Shown here: piece by piece, positions 51,709 through 59,856 of the stretch
Layout: each line of letters opens with the position of its first letter
Position numbering within the stretch: position 1 is the first letter of the stretch
Source of the DNA: JAUMBM01 sp964441755
Lineage (GTDB): Bacteria > Bacteroidota > Bacteroidia > Chitinophagales > Saprospiraceae
Reading direction: 5' to 3'
DNA: 64,000 bases
NCBI GenBank assembly: GCA_964441755.1
Contig: CAYTVG010000005.1
Span: forward strand, 1 to 64,000
The notes under the pieces: model-generated
Database searches by the model: none
Seen by the model: the letters and a program-made list of their open reading frames with translations, nothing else
Told to the model about the DNA's origin: nothing
Made by a program: the position numbers and the translations under genes

Positions 51709-53142
51709 TTATTCAACAACCGTTATCTTCATCATATTGGTTCGGTGACGACGATGCAGCGGCATGCTGCCCGTATTGACGAGTACATCGTCGGGCTGAA
51801 CCAATCCATTGACTTTCAATATTTCTGTAACATCCTGAATGGTCTCGTCCGTGGTCGTAAATCGATCATAGTAGAAGCAACGTACGCCCCAGCAAAGGTT
51901 GAGCGTCGAAAGCATATGCGTACGGTCAGAGAAAATGTAAATCTCTGCATTTGGGCGGCAACTGGATACCTTAAAGGCAGTATAACCGGAGCTGGTCATT
52001 CCGATAATGGCTTTCGCCCGGACTTCCTCGGCCATGCTGACAGCCTGAAAACATACGGCGTCGCTGAGGAAGGTACGCGCCTTGTCCGTAAGGAAAGGGC
52101 GAAGCGATGAAGGCGTGTAATGCGCTTCGGCTTTCTCGATGATGCGGTTCATATACTGTACAACTTTGGCAGGATGCCTGCCAACAGAAGTTTCAGCACT
52201 CAGCATCACGGCATCAGCACCGTCCAGTACAGCATTGGCCACATCCGATACCTCCGCTCGCGTGGGGCTCGGATTGGTAATCATACTGTCCATCATCTGG
52301 GTGGCAACAATGACAGGACGGGCATATTGTATACACTTACGAATGATTTCTTTCTGAATCATCGGAAGGCGCTCAATAGGCATCTCAATGCCCAAATCTC
52401 CACGGGCAACCATGATGCCGTTAGAGGCTTTGATGATCTCGTCAATCCGTTCTACTGCTTCCGGCTTTTCTATCTTCGCAATGATTTTGGCAGGGTGATT
52501 CTTTTGATCAATGCGCTGGCGCAAATCGTATATGTCATCAGGATTGCGCACAAAGCTTAGTGCTATCCAGTTGACGGGTTGCGTAAGAATGAAATCAAGG
52601 TCAGCCAAATCCTTCTCCGTTAGGGATGGCAGGGAGACATTGGTATTGGGCAGGTTTACACCTTTGTTGGATGAAAGCACGCCGCCAAAGACAGTCTTCA
52701 GCCGGACAGTATCCCGTTTGTTGGTTTCTATGACTTCGAATACCAACTTGCCATCGTCAACAAGGACGATTTCCCCAACTTCAACATCGGTTGGGAATTC
52801 GGGATAACTCATGTAGATGCGGTCTTTGTTACCGATACATGGCTCATTGACAAAAGTAACCACATCGCCTTCCGCCAAAGGGAGAGCGTTGTTCTCAATC
52901 TTGCCCACCCGCAACTTCGGCCCCTGCAAATCGGCCAATATGCTGATATGCAGGTTGTATTTCTCATTAATGTAAATGAGGCGGTTGATCACTTCCAAGT
53001 GATCTTCGTGACTGCCGTGGGAGAAATTGAGCCTGAATACGTCGACGCCGGATTGGATGAGTTCGAGTAAGTTTTCATAAGAGCTGCAAGCCGGACCAAC
53101 AGTAGCTACAATTTTTGTTCGCTGATGATCAACAATTTTCAT
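51709..53142 (-). CDS. pyk: Pyruvate kinase
   Basis: Last step of glycolysis: phosphoenolpyruvate and ADP to pyruvate and ATP. 477 residues. Motifs are RTKIVATVGPA and FRLNFSHG near the N-terminus, the catalytic lysine in IIAKIEKPEAVERIDEI, metal and substrate ligands in GIMVARGDLGIEMP, and TRAEVSDVANAVLDGADAVM. The C-terminal domain is present without extra PEP-utiliser domain. It is divergent from acpP; the minus-strand sequence TTAGTTTG (53179-53172) may be its -7 element. Confidence 0.97.
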   Translation of the reverse strand: MKIVDHQRTKIVATVGPACSSYENLLELIQSGVDVFRLNFSHGSHEDHLEVINRLIYINEKYNLHISILADLQGPKLRVGKIENNALPLAEGDVVTFVNEPCIGNKDRIYMSYPEFPTDVEVGEIVLVDDGKLVFEVIETNKRDTVRLKTVFGGVLSSNKGVNLPNTNVSLPSLTEKDLADLDFILTQPVNWIALSFVRNPDDIYDLRQRIDQKNHPAKIIAKIEKPEAVERIDEIIKASNGIMVARGDLGIEMPIERLPMIQKEIIRKCIQYARPVIVATQMMDSMITNPSPTRAEVSDVANAVLDGADAVMLSAETSVGRHPAKVVQYMNRIIEKAEAHYTPSSLRPFLTDKARTFLSDAVCFQAVSMAEEVRAKAIIGMTSSGYTAFKVSSCRPNAEIYIFSDRTHMLSTLNLCWGVRCFYYDRFTTTDETIQDVTEILKVNGLVQPDDVLVNTGSMPLHRRHRTNMMKITVVE

Positions 53143-53249
53143 AGACGTCCTTTTTCTTCTGTTTTCAACTGCAAACTAAGTGTAAATTTTACAATAATTG
53201 GCTATTTAAGAGGCGATTTTCTGAAATTAACTGATTTTTTTTTAAAAAC

Positions 53250-53281
53250 TTTGGTTATCAGGGTTGATCTGTGTTACTTTG
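53250..53281 (+). promoter_or_regulatory. Putative acpP promoter
   Basis: TTTG at 53250-53253 is followed, after about 21 bases, by TACTTTG at 53275-53281, one base short of TAnnTTTG. The ATG of acpP is at 53310. Confidence 0.5.
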
Positions 53282-53309
53282 CGGCACAATTCGTGAACCA
53301 TAAAAGCGA

Positions 53310-53555
53310 ATGGACATGTCAAGCATTGAAGAAAGAGTAAAAAAAATCATCGTGGAGCGCCTCGGTGTCGATGAAACCGAGATCACGAACGAAGCCAGCT
53401 TTACCAATGATCTGGGTGCAGATTCATTGGATACTGTAGAGCTGATCATGGAATTCGAACGCGAGTTCAATATCTCTATTCCTGACGATAAAGCAGAGAA
53501 CATCCAACGGGTGGGCGATGCTATCGAGTATCTGAAATCAGAGGTTAAAGAGTAA
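53310..53555 (+). CDS. acpP: Acyl carrier protein
   Basis: Small acidic carrier of growing fatty acyl chains. 81 residues from ATG 53310, or 79 from a second ATG at 53316. The phosphopantetheine serine is Ser39 in GADSLDTVEL. Helices I-IV of the fold are complete. It is followed by its own attenuator/terminator structure at 53566-53657 and then fabF, a conserved acpP-fabF-rnc order. Confidence 0.97.
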   Translation: MDMSSIEERVKKIIVERLGVDETEITNEASFTNDLGADSLDTVELIMEFEREFNISIPDDKAENIQRVGDAIEYLKSEVKE

Positions 53556-53565
53556 TTCCTGCAAA

Positions 53566-53624
53566 CTGTTCACTCGAAGTGCATTCCTGTCATTATTTGG
53601 TAGTTTGTTTCTTCGGGTGAACAG
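53566..53624 (+). promoter_or_regulatory. Long hairpin after acpP
   Basis: Arms 53566-53579 and 53611-53624 (CTGTTCAC core) pair over 14 bases with one G-U pair and a 31-base loop. It precedes the T-tailed hairpin at 53635. The pair may stabilise the short acpP mRNA or act as an attenuator before fabF. Confidence 0.45.
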
Positions 53625-53634
53625 ATATGCTTCG

Positions 53635-53657
53635 GCCTGCTGTGCAGGGCATTTTTT
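53635..53657 (+). terminator. Intrinsic terminator between acpP and fabF
   Basis: The stem GCCTGC/GCAGGGC (one bulge, 53635-53640/53644-53650) with a TGT loop is followed by A and six T. It separates the highly expressed acpP message from fabF; a fabF promoter is then expected in the 195 bases before its ATG, in which I find no full TAnnTTTG match. Confidence 0.65.
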
Positions 53658-53851
53658 CTGCAGGATTCAGGAAACTCAGCGGTAATTATCGTACAAATGG
53701 TGTGTGCGTCGATCCAAGTTGGTTTTCGCATGCACTTTGTTTGTGTGTATAAAGCGTTAGTTTCTTTTTCATGTCTTGTGTACAGCTAAGTTACTTCTTT
53801 TAGTTCCTGTTTATCGTACACATCCTGTTTTTCCAATAACCAAATAATGCT

Positions 53852-55099
53852 ATGCGGAGAGTTGTTGTCACGGGCTTGGGAGCCTTAACACCAATCGGCA
53901 ATACGATTTCTTCTTACCTCGAGAGCCTCCAAAAGGGGGTGAGTGGCGCCAATCCTATCACGCGTTTCGATGCAACCCTTTTCAAAACGCATTTCGCATG
54001 CGAAATCAAAAACTTTCGCGCTGAGGATTTCATAGAGCCTAAAGAGGTCAAGCGTCTGGATAATTTTGCCATATACGCTATGGTGGCAGCCGATGAGGCA
54101 ATAGCTGCAGCGGGTCTCGTGCCTGAGCAGCTGGATTTGGACAGGGTAGGGGTTATTTGGGGCTCGGGGATAGGCGGTATGCGCTCTCTGGAAAAAGAAG
54201 TTGAGGACTTTACACTGGGCAATGGTATTCCGCGTTACAATCCTTTTCTCATTCCCAAGCTGATCGTGGATATCGTGGCTGGCCATATTTCCATCAAATA
54301 TGGTTTCAGAGGTGTCAATTATGCTACAGTTTCTGCTTGCGCGTCAGCTTCTCACGCCATACTCAATGCGTTCGATACAATTCGTATGGGACGCAATGAT
54401 GTCATTGTAACCGGAGGCTCTGAGGCGGCTGTGACAAAGACCGGCATGGGTGGTTTCAACGCTATGAAGGCTCTCTCCACCCGCAATGACGACTATATGA
54501 CGGCTTCCCGGCCATTCGACCGCGACCGCGATGGGTTTGTTCTGGGGGAGGGTGGAGGTGCCATGGTACTGGAAGAATTGGAACATGCCAAGCGCCGCGG
54601 GGCAACCATCTACGCTGAACTTGTGGGAGCCGCTGCTACAGCCGACGCCTATCACATTACTGCTCCGCATCCGGAGGGATTGGGCGCAGCTAATGTTATG
54701 AAACTCGCCATGGCCGATGCCGGCCTTTCTCTCGATCAACTCGACTATGTAAACGTACACGGCACGTCTACCCCACTGGGAGATATTGCCGAAACCAAAG
54801 CCATTCAAAAGGTCTTTGGTGAGCATGCATACGCGATGAACATCAGCTCCACAAAGTCAATGACAGGACACTTGTTGGGTGCCGCAGGGGCAGTAGAGGC
54901 TATTGCTTGTATTTTGGCTATACAGGAGCAGTTTGTTCCACCGACCATCAATCATTTTACCGACGATCCTGAGATCGACAGCCGACTCAATCTGACATTT
55001 AATGAGGCACAGCAGCGAGCAGTAAAGGTGGCGCTGAGCAATACATTTGGTTTCGGAGGGCATAATGCTTCGCTGGTATTCAAAAAATTTGAATCCTAG
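53852..55099 (+). CDS. fabF: Beta-ketoacyl-ACP synthase II
   Basis: Condensing enzyme that elongates acyl-ACP with malonyl-ACP. 415 residues. The catalytic residues fall at Cys163 (VSACASASH), His303 (VHGTSTPLGD) and His340 (MTGHLLGAAGA), the same numbers as in E. coli FabF, and the glycine-rich NTFGFGGHNASLV end is present. It lies between acpP and rnc on the same strand, with 64 bases before rnc. Confidence 0.97.
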   Translation: MRRVVVTGLGALTPIGNTISSYLESLQKGVSGANPITRFDATLFKTHFACEIKNFRAEDFIEPKEVKRLDNFAIYAMVAADEAIAAAGLVPEQLDLDRVGVIWGSGIGGMRSLEKEVEDFTLGNGIPRYNPFLIPKLIVDIVAGHISIKYGFRGVNYATVSACASASHAILNAFDTIRMGRNDVIVTGGSEAAVTKTGMGGFNAMKALSTRNDDYMTASRPFDRDRDGFVLGEGGGAMVLEELEHAKRRGATIYAELVGAAATADAYHITAPHPEGLGAANVMKLAMADAGLSLDQLDYVNVHGTSTPLGDIAETKAIQKVFGEHAYAMNISSTKSMTGHLLGAAGAVEAIACILAIQEQFVPPTINHFTDDPEIDSRLNLTFNEAQQRAVKVALSNTFGFGGHNASLVFKKFES

Positions 55100-55163
55100 C
55101 CAACTTGCGTTCGCTTCCTGTTCATGAAATAACTACTTTTGTGTCTCAATAATCTGCTAGACC

Positions 55164-55919
55164 TTGATATTTCGTTGGATCAGGCAAGGATATAATTTCT
55201 ATCTCTCCCCGGACCGCTCTATGGTCAGGCGCCTAAGAGATATTATCGGCTTCATTCCGGCTGACCTCCGTATTTTTAGGCTTGCCTTCGCCCACAAATC
55301 TACACCCTCCGATAAGGTGTATGCTATGCAAAATAACGAGCGGCTCGAATATCTGGGGGATGCGGTGCTGGGTACGATCGTTGCGGAGTATTTGTTCAAA
55401 AAATACCCCAATGCTGACGAAGGTTTCTTAACTAAGATGCGCTCAAAAATTGTCAAACGCCAGTCGCTTAATCTGATCGGTGACAGTATGGGCTTGGATT
55501 CTTTACTTAATGAGTTCAATAATACCCGGTTGAGCCGCTCCATGTTGGGCAATGCAGTGGAAGCATTGGTAGGGGCGGTCTATCTGGATGGAGGCTATGA
55601 TTCAACCAGATCGTTTGTTGTGAGACGCGTATTGCGGAGGTATGTGGATATTCATGAATTGGAAACCTTTGACGATAACTATAAAAGTCAGCTGCTCGAG
55701 TGGTGTCAGAAAAATGGTCATGCTGTTTCTTATAAGTTGATTTCGCGCTACAAACACGACCGTCGCGATCGGTTTAAAATTGCCGTCATGATTGATGGAA
55801 AAAAGGTTGCCACTGCCGATGATTACAACAAGAAGAGTGCGGAACAAATGGCGTCCGAAAAGGCTATAGCTTCTCTGGGGATCTCCAATGGTGAAATATT
55901 TGAAGAGGATGAAGGTTAG
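55164..55919 (+). CDS. rnc: Ribonuclease III
   Basis: Double-strand-specific endoribonuclease that processes rRNA and structured mRNA leaders. 251 residues from TTG 55164; a stop codon two codons upstream rules out an earlier start, and the ATG at 55221 is the alternative (MVRRLRDIIGFIPADL). The signature NERLEYLGDAVLG and the acidic residue in GNAVEALVGAVYLDGGY form the active site; the C-terminal dsRNA-binding domain spans about residues 175-245. Several long perfect hairpins in this window are possible targets. Confidence 0.93.
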   Translation: MIFRWIRQGYNFYLSPDRSMVRRLRDIIGFIPADLRIFRLAFAHKSTPSDKVYAMQNNERLEYLGDAVLGTIVAEYLFKKYPNADEGFLTKMRSKIVKRQSLNLIGDSMGLDSLLNEFNNTRLSRSMLGNAVEALVGAVYLDGGYDSTRSFVVRRVLRRYVDIHELETFDDNYKSQLLEWCQKNGHAVSYKLISRYKHDRRDRFKIAVMIDGKKVATADDYNKKSAEQMASEKAIASLGISNGEIFEEDEG

Positions 55920-56123
55920 TGCATTGATTCCTCCCTTGCAGCACAAATATGTCTTAGGCGCTTCCTGTCAAAGCAAAAGTAAGATGGTTTCGTATATATT
56001 CACACTTTTGAAATAGCATATCGCTGCTACTTGACTGAAACCGTGCAAAATCAGCGATAAATGGGCTTTTGATCTCCGGAAAAATCTTCAAGGTCTAAGT
56101 CTGCTTCTTTGTAGACAAGTGGC

Positions 56124-56738
56124 CTAATCATCCTCTCTGCGTTCGGATTTTTCATCACCGGCTTTCAATAAATTTGTAGCTGCGGCATCAAGTTCATCAT
56201 AATAATCAATGCCGTATCTGCGAATGATAGCCTCTTTCAAAAATACATAAACAGGCAATTTTTCCTGCTTGCCCAGAGAGCAGGCTGCTTTACAAATATC
56301 CCACCGGTCATAGTTTAGCACTTCGTAGTCGTGCTGTGGATAAACGCTCACCCGTATTGGGTATAGGTGACAGGAAATTGGTTTCAAAAAATCAATAACG
56401 CCTGCACGCTGAGCCTGCTCAATGCCACATTTCGCAATGCCATCGCGATCCTTTATCATGTAAGCACAGGGACCATTGTCAATCAAAGGAGTTCCAAACG
56501 AATCATTATCTTCGTAGTACACAGCTGTACCTTGCCGGTCTATAGCTGCCTGACCTGCCGGGCTCAAAAATGGCCTGACGGCAGGGTATATATCTTTTAG
56601 TTTGTCTAATTCGTCCAGTTCTAATGGAGCCCCAAAATCGCCTTCCCAACAGCAGGCACCCTTACATGCAGTCAGGTTACATTTAAATTGTTCTCGCACA
56701 ACATCATCGCTTACAAGCGTGTTTTGTATCATGAGCAT
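56124..56738 (-). CDS. DUF3109 (YkgJ-like) cysteine-cluster protein
   Basis: 204 residues. An N-terminal cysteine cluster CNLTACKGACCWEG (Cys20, 25, 29, 30) and later Cys residues in GPCAYM, AKCGIE, SCHLYP and DICKAACS fit the CxxxCxxCC zinc/iron-cluster family (DUF3109, related to YkgJ). Metal type and function are unknown for the family. It is common in Bacteroidota as a single cytoplasmic gene. It is divergent from the small periplasmic protein at 56834. Confidence 0.85.
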   Translation of the reverse strand: MLMIQNTLVSDDVVREQFKCNLTACKGACCWEGDFGAPLELDELDKLKDIYPAVRPFLSPAGQAAIDRQGTAVYYEDNDSFGTPLIDNGPCAYMIKDRDGIAKCGIEQAQRAGVIDFLKPISCHLYPIRVSVYPQHDYEVLNYDRWDICKAACSLGKQEKLPVYVFLKEAIIRRYGIDYYDELDAAATNLLKAGDEKSERREDD

Positions 56739-56833
56739 GGTAGGGGCACATTTTATTTCAGGTTACAAATATGCGACATATCAACGGAATAATCTTCAAA
56801 AGTCGTAAATTGCTGCCCACAAAAGAATCGCTT

Positions 56834-57241
56834 ATGAAACACTTTCTTTTATTGGTCATCACACTGTTTTCAATACAGTTACTTTCCGCCCAGACACAGA
56901 CTGAGCGCGTTGAGGCAGAGACAGCCAAGCTACGGCAGCTATATCAGCTTGATGAGTCACAAGCAACAGAAATGCGTCGTATTCAGCAACGACGGTTCAA
57001 CAACATAGAAGAAATAGCCTCCCTGCAACAATCAGATTTCAGCCTTTGGGTACAAAAACGTAGGGCTATACAAACCAATACCGAGGGATCTGTCCGTCGC
57101 ATGCTTCGTCCTGAGCAGCTGACAGTATTTGACCAACAAATGAGGCAGCGCCGCATCGAGGATAGTAATTTTATCAAAGAAATGCAGCAGCAAGGAAGAA
57201 CCAAAGAACAGATTGAACTGTTGCTTTTGGGGCGAGAATAG
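56834..57241 (+). CDS. Small exported helical protein, function unknown
   Basis: 135 residues from ATG 56834 (MKHFLLLVITLFSIQLLSAQ, a clear Sec signal). The mature part is almost wholly helical and rich in Gln, Arg and Glu, with LRQLYQLDESQATEMRRIQQRR and LRPEQLTVFDQQMRQRR, a layout like the LTxxQ repeats of Spy/CpxP-type periplasmic chaperones. The resemblance is to the general pattern only. Probably monocistronic, upstream of citrate synthase. Confidence 0.7.
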   Translation: MKHFLLLVITLFSIQLLSAQTQTERVEAETAKLRQLYQLDESQATEMRRIQQRRFNNIEEIASLQQSDFSLWVQKRRAIQTNTEGSVRRMLRPEQLTVFDQQMRQRRIEDSNFIKEMQQQGRTKEQIELLLLGRE

Positions 57242-57453
57242 TTGCCTTAGCAATAATTTAAACCTTACTTTCGTTCGGTCAGCCTCCAAATAATTCCACT
57301 TTGGCTTTCTGGTCGATCCGTGGATTGTAAATAAGCACCTAACTTTATACGCTTGTTAGTCATGGGCTCGCGCATTGGGTTCGTTATTTCTTGTGCGGGC
57401 ATCACCCCAGCGATTACAAACACATTACTTACGATAAAATAACGAACTTATAC

Positions 57454-58770
57454 ATGGATCCCTTAAAAGAAAGGTTCATACAGAAGGCAGCAGCCCTGCG
57501 GGATGAGATTAAAGGCATGCTTAAAACGCATGGCGACACAGTTGTTGATCAAGTTACATTGGAGCAGATTTATGGTGGTGCAAGGAGCATTCCCATGATG
57601 GTCTGGGAAACGTCTGCACTCGATCCTGTAGAAGGCATCCGCTTCCGGGGCTATTCAATCGACGAATTGAAGACATTATTACCTGGCGGTCCGAACCAGC
57701 AGCCAAGACCGGAAGGCTTGTTTTGGCTGATGCTGGTAGGGGAGGTGCCTACTGAGGATCAGGTCAACTGGCTGGCTGATGAGTGGCGTCGACGTGCTAC
57801 ATTGCCTGATCATACTTTAGCCGTGCTCAATACGCTGGATGTCAATACGCATCCAATGACACAGTTTAGCATTGCTATCAATGCTATGCAGGTTGACAGC
57901 GTTTTTGCCAGCCGCTATGCCGCGGGTATGAGCAAAAATAATTATTGGGATGCTGCCTATGAAGATGCGATGAATCTGATAGCACGCCTGCCTCGCGTGG
58001 CTGCTCACATCTATCGTCGCACTTATCACAACGGACAGCACATTGACCCCAATCCTGCGCTGGACTGGGCTGGTAATTTTGCCCACATGCTTGGGTTCTC
58101 CGATCCCGTTTTCGGTAGTCTGATGCGGCTGTATCTGACAATTCATGCAGATCATGAGGGGGGGAACGCTTCTGCTCATACCATGCATTTGGTAGGTTCT
58201 ACGCTGAGCGATCCTTACTTATCTTTTGCCGCTGCTATGAATGCGCTGGCAGGACCGCTACATGGTCTCGCCAACCAGGAAGTCGTGGACTGGATTAATG
58301 AGATGCTCGAATCGATTGGCTCGCAAACACCTGGTAAGGAACAGATAGCAGACTATGTTCATAAAACGCTGTCAGAGGGTAAAGTGGTGCCAGGTTATGG
58401 ACATGCGGTACTTCGCCGCCCGGATCCTCGCTTTATGGCCCAGAAGGAGTTTGCTGAACAATATCTTCCGGACAGCCCGATTGTGAACGTGGTGTGGAAT
58501 GTTTTTGAAGTGGTGCCTGGCATTCTTCAGCAGCTCGGTAAGGTCAAAAATCCGTGGCCTAACGTAGACGCACACTCGGGAGCGCTCCTGATTCATTTTG
58601 GACTTACTGAGTCGGGTTTTTATACTGTATTGTTTGGCGTGTCTCGTGCATTGGGGGTCTTAGCAGCTAGCTGTTGGTCTCGTGCGCTCGGTATGCCTCT
58701 TGAGCGACCCAAGTCCATTACAACGGAATGGGCAAAGGCTTTTTTGGCTAAGCAGCAGGCAGCGGGCTAG
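57454..58770 (+). CDS. gltA: Citrate synthase, mitochondrial-type
   Basis: Condenses acetyl-CoA and oxaloacetate to citrate. From ATG 57454 (MDPLKERFIQKAAAL) it has 438 residues. The active-site residues are in LAGPLHGLANQEV (His), PGYGHAVLRRPDPRF (His) and PNVDAHSG (Asp). The run DHEGGNASAHTMHLVGSTLS and PGYGHAVLR are characteristic of the eukaryotic/mitochondrial citrate synthases rather than the hexameric E. coli GltA type; this form also occurs in some Bacteroidota. It stands alone, 253 bases before gcvH. A dimeric, NADH-insensitive enzyme is therefore expected. Confidence 0.94.
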   Translation: MDPLKERFIQKAAALRDEIKGMLKTHGDTVVDQVTLEQIYGGARSIPMMVWETSALDPVEGIRFRGYSIDELKTLLPGGPNQQPRPEGLFWLMLVGEVPTEDQVNWLADEWRRRATLPDHTLAVLNTLDVNTHPMTQFSIAINAMQVDSVFASRYAAGMSKNNYWDAAYEDAMNLIARLPRVAAHIYRRTYHNGQHIDPNPALDWAGNFAHMLGFSDPVFGSLMRLYLTIHADHEGGNASAHTMHLVGSTLSDPYLSFAAAMNALAGPLHGLANQEVVDWINEMLESIGSQTPGKEQIADYVHKTLSEGKVVPGYGHAVLRRPDPRFMAQKEFAEQYLPDSPIVNVVWNVFEVVPGILQQLGKVKNPWPNVDAHSGALLIHFGLTESGFYTVLFGVSRALGVLAASCWSRALGMPLERPKSITTEWAKAFLAKQQAAG

Positions 58771-58963
58771 GAGTGTATCTGGGGTTTTTCGCCGGGGACA
58801 AAACGAGTTGTTTTACGTTTGGCAGGCGTATAGCAGGAGCTGTGCGCCTAAAAAGGTAAAAACACCCATAAAATGTTCCTGTATCAGTGAAAATACTCAA
58901 TATATACGAAGACAGTCTGTTGCACGCAGTGCTATATGAATAGTTATCTTTATTATACTCATT

Positions 58964-59002
58964 GAGGTTCCCCCTGGCTCCCTAACCGCTGGCGGGAACC
59001 TC
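58964..59002 (+). promoter_or_regulatory. Leader hairpin upstream of gcvH
   Basis: A perfect 9-bp stem GAGGTTCCC/GGGAACCTC (58964-58972/58994-59002) with a C-rich 21-base loop ends 21 bases before the gcvH ATG. It lacks a T run, so it may be a translational or stability element. It does not fit the glycine riboswitch pattern. Confidence 0.4.
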
Positions 59003-59023
59003 CGTACATTAAACTCAAAAGGT

Positions 59024-59416
59024 ATGAATTTTCCTGAAAATTTGCTCTATACTCCTGAGCATGAATGGATTAAAGTAGAGGATGGCGGTGTTGCCTATGT
59101 AGGGATTACAGACTTTGCACAGAAAGAGCTCGATGAGCTGGTCTACATTGAAGTTGATACGGTAGGCGATGAGCTTGAGCAGGGCGAAGTATTTGGCACG
59201 GTTGAGGCGGTCAAGACAACCTCGGAGTTGTTTATGCCTGTATCCGGCAAAATCCTCGAGTTTAACTTACAACTGAGCGAAAGTGACGGGGATGACCCTA
59301 CGCTGGTCAACCGTGATCCTTATGGGGAGGGATGGATTGTCAAGATCAGCATTGCAGATACAGCACAACTCAGCGGGTTGATGGATGCCAAGGCTTATCG
59401 GGAACTTGTGGGCTAA
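59024..59416 (+). CDS. gcvH: Glycine cleavage system H protein
   Basis: Lipoyl carrier shuttling the aminomethyl group between the P, T and L proteins of glycine cleavage. 130 residues. The lipoylated lysine is Lys64 in EAVKTTSELF, and NLLYTPEHEWIKVEDG at the N-terminus is diagnostic. No gcvP, gcvT or lpd gene is in the window. The next gene starts 32 bases before its stop, and the gcvH-vanZ-tonB order is common in Bacteroidota. Confidence 0.97.
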   Translation: MNFPENLLYTPEHEWIKVEDGGVAYVGITDFAQKELDELVYIEVDTVGDELEQGEVFGTVEAVKTTSELFMPVSGKILEFNLQLSESDGDDPTLVNRDPYGEGWIVKISIADTAQLSGLMDAKAYRELVG

Positions 59417-59846
59417 TTTTTCAGCAGGAATATTTTCATTGTGGACATTTTTTTCTAAGTTTGCCCACCAAAATGATATTTCCTTGCATCTTTGGGGTAA
59501 AAGGCGCTTAAATATTCTTTCTTTGAGCATTTGGGTGGTGTTGATTGCCGGCCTCTCTTTAATGCCGGGAAGTACAGTTCCCAAAGTCAGCCTCTTTGAA
59601 GGAGTGGATAAGTTGGTTCATGGACTCATGTACGCTGTGCTGGTAGTGCTGGCCTATCTGACCTTCCGACGTCTGCTGTTGGCGATTTTGGGTAGTGTGG
59701 TCTACGGTCTTGTATTGGAGTGCCTTCAGGCTGCCGGCAGTGCGTATTTCGAAATAGGTCGCTCTTTTGAAATGGCGGATATAGCCGCCAATACGAGTGG
59801 AGCGCTTTTTGCAGCCTGTATATTGTATTATTTTTTTTATACATAA
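59385..59846 (+). CDS. VanZ-like membrane protein
   Basis: 153 residues with four probable membrane helices (about 46-64, 75-95, 97-117, 130-152). The signature SLMPGSTVPKVSLFEGVDKLVHGLMYAVL and a later GRSFEMADIAANTSGAL match the VanZ-like family, whose function is unproven outside glycopeptide resistance. Starting at ATG 59385 overlaps gcvH by 32 bases; a non-ATG start further in, such as the TTG in SLWTFF, is possible. tonB follows after 10 bases. Confidence 0.8.
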   Translation: MPRLIGNLWANFSAGIFSLWTFFSKFAHQNDISLHLWGKRRLNILSLSIWVVLIAGLSLMPGSTVPKVSLFEGVDKLVHGLMYAVLVVLAYLTFRRLLLAILGSVVYGLVLECLQAAGSAYFEIGRSFEMADIAANTSGALFAACILYYFFYT

Positions 59847-59856
59847 ACCATTCAGT

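Noticed and set aside
58964..59002. Glycine riboswitch upstream of gcvH
   Set aside because: The leader is short and lacks the conserved glycine aptamer segments; only one simple hairpin is present.
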